DNA of 8,462 nucleotides from CAYIEP01 sp964362515 (GTDB taxonomy: Bacteria > Patescibacteriota > Minisyncoccia > UBA6257 > UBA9933), in the NCBI GenBank assembly GCA_964362515.1, contig CAYIEP010000023.1:1-8462 (forward strand), read 5' to 3'. Each line of letters starts with the position of its first letter. Within the stretch, counting starts at the first letter, position 1. A model generated the notes under the pieces. It did no database searches. It was not told the origin of the DNA and saw only the letters and a list, made by a program, of their open reading frames with translations. Positions 4,998-8,462 of the stretch are shown in pieces. The translations under genes were made by a program, and so were the position numbers.

Positions 4998-5010
4998 AAC
5001 CATAATCAAA

Positions 5011-5466
5011 ATGAAACACTATCTTACAAAAGAAAAATTAAAAGAATTAAAAGACGAACTTGAAAGGTTTAAAAAAGTGGTTCGTATTGAAATCGCCGAG
5101 CGTCTTAGGCGCGCTAAAGAATACGGAGATTTATCGGAAAATTCAGAATACATTGAAGCCAAAGAGGCGAAAGCGAAGCTTGAGTCGCAAATTTTTGAAC
5201 TTGAAGAAATAATAAGAAATTCGGTAATAATAAAAAAAGCTCTCGGTAAAGAAAACGTGGCGATAGGGTCAACCGTTGAAATTGAAAAAAACGGAAAACA
5301 TTTTAAATACACCATAGTCGGGTCAAGCGAGACAAAGCCCGAAGCAAATTTAATTTCAAATGAATCTCCTTTAGGAAGAGCCCTTCTCGGGAAAAAAGCG
5401 GGCGATACGGTGGAAATTAACATTCCCAAAGGAACCGTTAAATATAAAATCGTCAAAATAGAATAA
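5011..5466 (+). CDS. greA: Transcription elongation factor GreA
   Basis: GreA enters the RNA polymerase secondary channel and stimulates cleavage of backtracked transcripts. The 151-residue product has both domains. An N-terminal antiparallel coiled coil (about 1-75) carries the tip motif GDLSENSEY (39-47) with the acidic pair D40 and E43 that coordinates the catalytic magnesium. The C-terminal FKBP-like domain (about 82-151) contains SNESPLGRALLGKKAGD (115-131). The length is slightly below the usual 155-160. The start is supported by MKHYLTKEKLKELKDEL, the typical N-terminus. No Shine-Dalgarno is visible. It is 21 nt after the glycosyltransferase and 7 nt before lysS. The greA-lysS pairing seen in many bacteria is kept here, although this LysRS is the class I enzyme. 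Confidence 0.97.
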   Translation: MKHYLTKEKLKELKDELERFKKVVRIEIAERLRRAKEYGDLSENSEYIEAKEAKAKLESQIFELEEIIRNSVIIKKALGKENVAIGSTVEIEKNGKHFKYTIVGSSETKPEANLISNESPLGRALLGKKAGDTVEINIPKGTVKYKIVKIE

Positions 5467-5473
5467 AGCTTAA

Positions 5474-7060
5474 ATGTTTTGGGCTGATCAACTGGTTAAA
5501 GAAATAGAAGTTAAATATAAGGACAAAATAAATTTTAAAAAAGCCCTTATAATCAGGGACGAAAAAACAGCTTCCGGAAGAATTCATGTCGGGTCTTTAA
5601 GGGGCGTTGCCATTCACGGATTAATATCGGAAATTTTAGAAGAAAACGGAATAAATAACGAGTTTCTTTATGAAATAAACGATTTTGACATAATGGATAA
5701 TGTTCCGGCGTATCTTGATAAAGAAAGATTTTCTCCTTTTTTAGGAAAGCTGTTATGTTTTGTTCCTTCGCCGGACGGAAACGCCAAAAATTACGCTGAA
5801 TACTTCGCCGAAGAATTCATAAATGTAATAAAAAAAACGGGCTTTAAGCTTAAGTATTATCGTTCCAGTGATTTATATAAATCCGGGAAATATAATGAAG
5901 CGATAAAAATCACCATTAAGAACGCTGATAAAATTAGGGAAATTTATAAGAGAATTTCCGGAGCGGAAAAAGAATTAGGCTGGCTTCCTATTCAAATCAT
6001 CTGCGAAAAATGCGGAAAATTAAGCACGACAAAAGCGACTTCTTTTGACGGTGAAAGGGTAAAATACGTCTGCGAGAAAAATTTTGTTGAATGGACTAAC
6101 GGTTGCGGGCACAGGGGAGAAATTTCTCCGTTTGACGGAAATTCAAAACTTCCATGGAAAGTTGAATGGGCCGCGAAATTTTCCGTTCTCGGTATTGATA
6201 TTGAGGGCGCCGGCAAGGACCATTCCACAAAAGGAGGAGCAAGAGAGGTGGCAGACGCCATATCAAGGGAGATTTTTAATCACGAGCCGCCGTTTAATAT
6301 TCCTTATGAATTTTTTCATATAGCCGGAAAAAAAATGTCTTCTTCAAAAGGAATCGGAGTTTCTTTAAAAGAAATATCCGATTTGCTTCAGCCGGAAATT
6401 TTAAGATTTTTAATGATAAATAAAGAGCCAAAAAGAGTGATTGATTTTGTTCCGGACGGCGACACCGTTCCGGTGCTCTATGATTCTTATGACGAAATGG
6501 CCGGACATTATTTTGAAAATATCAAAGACGATTACGCCAGAATTTTCTTTTTGTCCCATGGGCCGTTAGAGAGAAAAAGAATAGAAAAACGGTTTTTGCC
6601 GAGATTTCTCCAAATTTCCTTTCTTGTTCAAATGCCGCATATTGATACGAATAAAGAGATAGAAAAAATTAAAAACGATAAATTGACAGATTTAGACAAA
6701 GAAGAAATTGAAAAAAGAACTTATTACGCCGATTATTGGATTAAAAATTACGCCCCTGAAAAATATAAATATCAACTTCAGGAAAATATTCCGGAGACGG
6801 CTAAAAAATTAAACGTTCATCAGAAAGAAGCGTTAAGATTAATTCTTGATTATATTAAATCTCAAAATATTTTGGACGGCAAACTTCTTCACGAAAAAAT
6901 TCACGAAATAAAAGAAAGTTCTGATATAAAACCGCAGGAGATTTTTAGCGCGATTTACGCGAGTTTTCTTAATAAAGAAAACGGCCCGAAAGCGGGTTGG
7001 TTTTTAAGCGTTTTAAATAGAGATTTTCTTGAAAAAAGGCTGGAAGAAGTCATAAAATAA
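5474..7060 (+). CDS. lysS: Class I (archaeal-type) lysyl-tRNA synthetase
   Basis: It charges tRNA-Lys with lysine. The 528-residue product is a class I enzyme, unrelated to the class II LysRS of most bacteria. The HIGH-type motif is HVGS (38-41, in ASGRIHVGSLRG), the KMSKS-type motif is KMSSSKG (287-293), and a zinc-finger-like insertion has C177, C180, C200 and C211/H213. The AGKDH segment (246-250) and GGAREVADAI also fit class I LysRS. The C-terminal part (about 350-528) is helical, as in the anticodon-binding domain. Class I LysRS occurs in most archaea and in scattered bacteria such as spirochetes, some alphaproteobacteria and CPR. It follows greA by 7 nt and probably shares its transcript. 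There is no sign of truncation or frameshift. Confidence 0.96.
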   Translation: MFWADQLVKEIEVKYKDKINFKKALIIRDEKTASGRIHVGSLRGVAIHGLISEILEENGINNEFLYEINDFDIMDNVPAYLDKERFSPFLGKLLCFVPSPDGNAKNYAEYFAEEFINVIKKTGFKLKYYRSSDLYKSGKYNEAIKITIKNADKIREIYKRISGAEKELGWLPIQIICEKCGKLSTTKATSFDGERVKYVCEKNFVEWTNGCGHRGEISPFDGNSKLPWKVEWAAKFSVLGIDIEGAGKDHSTKGGAREVADAISREIFNHEPPFNIPYEFFHIAGKKMSSSKGIGVSLKEISDLLQPEILRFLMINKEPKRVIDFVPDGDTVPVLYDSYDEMAGHYFENIKDDYARIFFLSHGPLERKRIEKRFLPRFLQISFLVQMPHIDTNKEIEKIKNDKLTDLDKEEIEKRTYYADYWIKNYAPEKYKYQLQENIPETAKKLNVHQKEALRLILDYIKSQNILDGKLLHEKIHEIKESSDIKPQEIFSAIYASFLNKENGPKAGWFLSVLNRDFLEKRLEEVIK

Positions 7061-7118
7061 GACGTAAGGGCAATAATCAAACAAACCCAAAATCCTTTCT
7101 TCAATCCGCTCACGGCCG

Positions 7119-7137
7119 CCATTTTTTACGAAAATGG
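7119..7137. repeat. Small inverted repeat downstream of lysS
   Basis: CCATTTT (7119-7125) pairs with AAAATGG (7131-7137) around a 5-nt loop. It lies in the 159-nt gap between lysS and serS, with no T tract after it. It might contribute to transcript 3'-end formation for lysS together with the palindrome that follows. Confidence 0.35.
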
Positions 7138-7145
7138 TGAGACTG

Positions 7146-7161
7146 TCCGTCAGCTGACGGA
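7146..7161. repeat. Perfect 16-bp palindrome between lysS and serS
   Basis: TCCGTCAGCTGACGGA is identical to its own reverse complement. It is GC-richer than its surroundings and is followed by TTAAGATTTC, not a T run. Candidate roles are a terminator-like hairpin for the lysS transcript, an operator for a dimeric regulator, or a copy of a genome-wide interspersed palindrome. Confidence 0.7.
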
Positions 7162-7182
7162 TTAAGATTTCAGAGCTTAGCT

Positions 7183-7211
7183 TTGTGGGAAAAGATTTAT
7201 TTTGTTAATAT
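7183..7211 (+). promoter_or_regulatory. serS promoter with extended -10, near-leaderless
   Basis: A -10-like TAATAT (7206-7211) has the extended TGN just before it (TGT at 7203-7205). A weak -35, TTGTGG (7183-7188), lies 17 nt upstream. The -10 ends 8 nt before the ATG at 7220, so the transcript should start at or next to the start codon. Confidence 0.45.
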
Positions 7212-7219
7212 GTAAATAT

Positions 7220-8462
7220 ATGCTGGATATTAATTTAATTCGCCAAAATCCCGACAAGGTTAAGAAAGGCATAACCTCTAAAAATTTCAATCCGTCTTTA
7301 GTTGATGATTTTTTAATTTTGGACGAAGAGTGGAAAAAATTAGTAAAAAATACTGACGACCTAAGGGCGGAGCAAAAAAAACTTTCAACGGAAAGAAAAA
7401 TAGAAGAAGCAAAAAATTTAAAATCAAAAATCCAGGGATTAGAAGAAAAAATAAAAATAATTGAGCCGGACAGAAACGCCCTAATCAATAAATTTCCCAA
7501 TCTTCCTTCCGAAGACGCGCTCATTGGAAAAGACGAAAATGAAAATAAAATTTTAAGAGAAGCGGGCGTCAAGCCGGAATTTAATTTTAAAATAAGAGAT
7601 TATTTGGAAATTTCAAAAGAGTTGGATTTAATAGACATCGGAAAGGCCTCGGCCGTTGCCGGAAGCAGGTTTGGTTATATAAAAAATGAAGCGGTTATTC
7701 TTGAATTCGCTTTAGTAAGATTCGCCCTTGATAATTTAATTCCCGAAGGGTTTATTCCTGTTATTCCGCCGGTTATGATAAGACCGGAAGTATTTGAAGG
7801 AATGGGAAGATTGGCCGGAAATCAGGAGGAAGAAAGATATTATTTGCCTAAAGACAACCTTTATCTTATTGGAAGTTCGGAGCACACGATGGGCCCGATT
7901 CATATGGACGATGTTTTGAATAAAAAAGACTTGCCAAAGCGTTATGTCGCTTTTTCCACATGTTTTAGAAGAGAAGCCGGTTCTTACGGAAAAGACACCA
8001 GAGGAATTTTAAGAGTTCATCAATTTGATAAAGTTGAGATGTTTTCTTTTTCCTGTCCGGAAGAGTCGGAAAAAGAACATAAGTTTTTATTATCAATTCA
8101 GGAAAAAATTATGAGCGATTTGAAATTGCCTTACAGGGTTGTTGAAATATGCGCCGGCGATATGGGCTTTACCGATGCCAAGCAATACGATATTGAAACC
8201 TGGATTCCTTCGGAGAATAAATATCGGGAAACTCACTCTTGTTCAAATACCACGGATTTTCAGGCAAGAGGAATAAACGCCAAGTATAAAGACGGCAAAA
8301 CCAACGAAACAAAATTTCTTCATATGTTGAACGCCACGGGATTTGCCATCGGAAGAACGCTTATAGCCATTATTGAAAATTATCAACAGGAAGACGGTTC
8401 GATTTTAATCCCCGAAGTTCTTAAAAAATATACCGGTTTTGAAAAAATATGGAAAAAGAAAG
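7220..8462 (+). CDS. serS: Seryl-tRNA synthetase, 3' end cut by window edge
   Basis: SerRS is a class II enzyme that charges tRNA-Ser. The 414 codons present run off the right edge; usual length is about 420-430, so only the last few residues are missing. The N-terminal MLDINLIRQNPDKV fixes the start and is typical. Residues about 28-95 form the long tRNA-binding helical hairpin. Motif 2 is FRREAGSYGKDTRGI (249-263) with VHQFDKVEMF, and motif 3 is GFAIGRTLIAIIENYQQEDG (374-393). The serine-site motif usually reading TxE is SSE (219-221, LIGSSEHTMGPIH), a divergent form. The HMLNATG before motif 3 replaces the common HTLNGSG. It is separated from lysS by 159 nt with its own candidate promoter. 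No Shine-Dalgarno is present. Confidence 0.96.
   Translation, partial: MLDINLIRQNPDKVKKGITSKNFNPSLVDDFLILDEEWKKLVKNTDDLRAEQKKLSTERKIEEAKNLKSKIQGLEEKIKIIEPDRNALINKFPNLPSEDALIGKDENENKILREAGVKPEFNFKIRDYLEISKELDLIDIGKASAVAGSRFGYIKNEAVILEFALVRFALDNLIPEGFIPVIPPVMIRPEVFEGMGRLAGNQEEERYYLPKDNLYLIGSSEHTMGPIHMDDVLNKKDLPKRYVAFSTCFRREAGSYGKDTRGILRVHQFDKVEMFSFSCPEESEKEHKFLLSIQEKIMSDLKLPYRVVEICAGDMGFTDAKQYDIETWIPSENKYRETHSCSNTTDFQARGINAKYKDGKTNETKFLHMLNATGFAIGRTLIAIIENYQQEDGSILIPEVLKKYTGFEKIWKKK

Noticed and set aside
4972..5006. Promoter for greA from TTGACC (4972-4977) and CATAAT (5001-5006)
   Set aside because: The spacer would be 23 nt, too long for sigma-70 recognition, although the palindrome lies exactly between the two boxes.
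5019..5456. Long minus-strand open frame opposite greA
   Set aside because: It is a shadow of a clearly conserved greA with no domain of its own.
7061..7219. T-box or other riboswitch upstream of serS
   Set aside because: No T-box consensus or terminator/antiterminator pair is visible, and the candidate promoter near 7206-7211 would leave no leader.
7177..7572. Minus-strand open frame over the serS start
   Set aside because: It is antisense to the well-conserved SerRS N-terminal helical arm, and its Phe/Ser-rich composition is typical of the complement of Lys/Glu codons.

Overview
The window looks like a chromosomal segment of a Candidate Phyla Radiation (Patescibacteria) bacterium, most likely a Parcubacteria-type lineage. 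The grounds are inference from protein character rather than a database match. The DNA is AT-rich and densely packed with short genes. Lysyl-tRNA synthetase is the class I (archaeal-type) enzyme. SerRS, RecR and adenylate kinase are divergent. Shine-Dalgarno sequences are almost absent. Stops are TAA, TAG and TGA with TGG as Trp, so the code is standard; this argues against the Gracilibacteria/SR1 lineages that read UGA as Gly.

Layout. Positions 1-310 hold no convincing gene. Within them, 36-232 is a GC-richer block that folds almost completely into three consecutive structures: a long hairpin, a perfect 13-bp hairpin and a cloverleaf-like four-way junction. Positions 311-1498 are three tightly spaced small genes of unknown function: a DUF1003-like membrane protein with an acidic heptad-repeat tail, a three-helix membrane protein, and a small soluble coiled-coil protein. 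They run directly into rplU (ribosomal protein L21, 1503-1817). recR (1828-2427, minus) converges on rplU. recR then diverges from an FtsB/DivIC-like cell-division gene, adk and map (2487-4192), with two back-to-back promoters overlapping in the short gap. A family 2 glycosyltransferase resembling dolichyl-phosphate glucose synthases follows behind its own promoter (4252-4989), then greA, lysS (class I) and serS, which runs off the right edge.

How the genes work together. Most of the window is core information processing: translation (L21, LysRS, SerRS, methionine aminopeptidase), transcription fidelity (GreA), recombination repair (RecR) and nucleotide balance (Adk). The envelope side is represented by the divisome-like protein, the glycosyltransferase and the two small membrane proteins. 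The most interesting items are the structured block at 36-232, the uncharacterised three-gene cassette beside it, the predicted leaderless recR and serS transcripts in a region with no clear Shine-Dalgarno signals, and the altered NMP-binding site of the adenylate kinase homologue. I found no CRISPR array, transposase, rRNA or tRNA.
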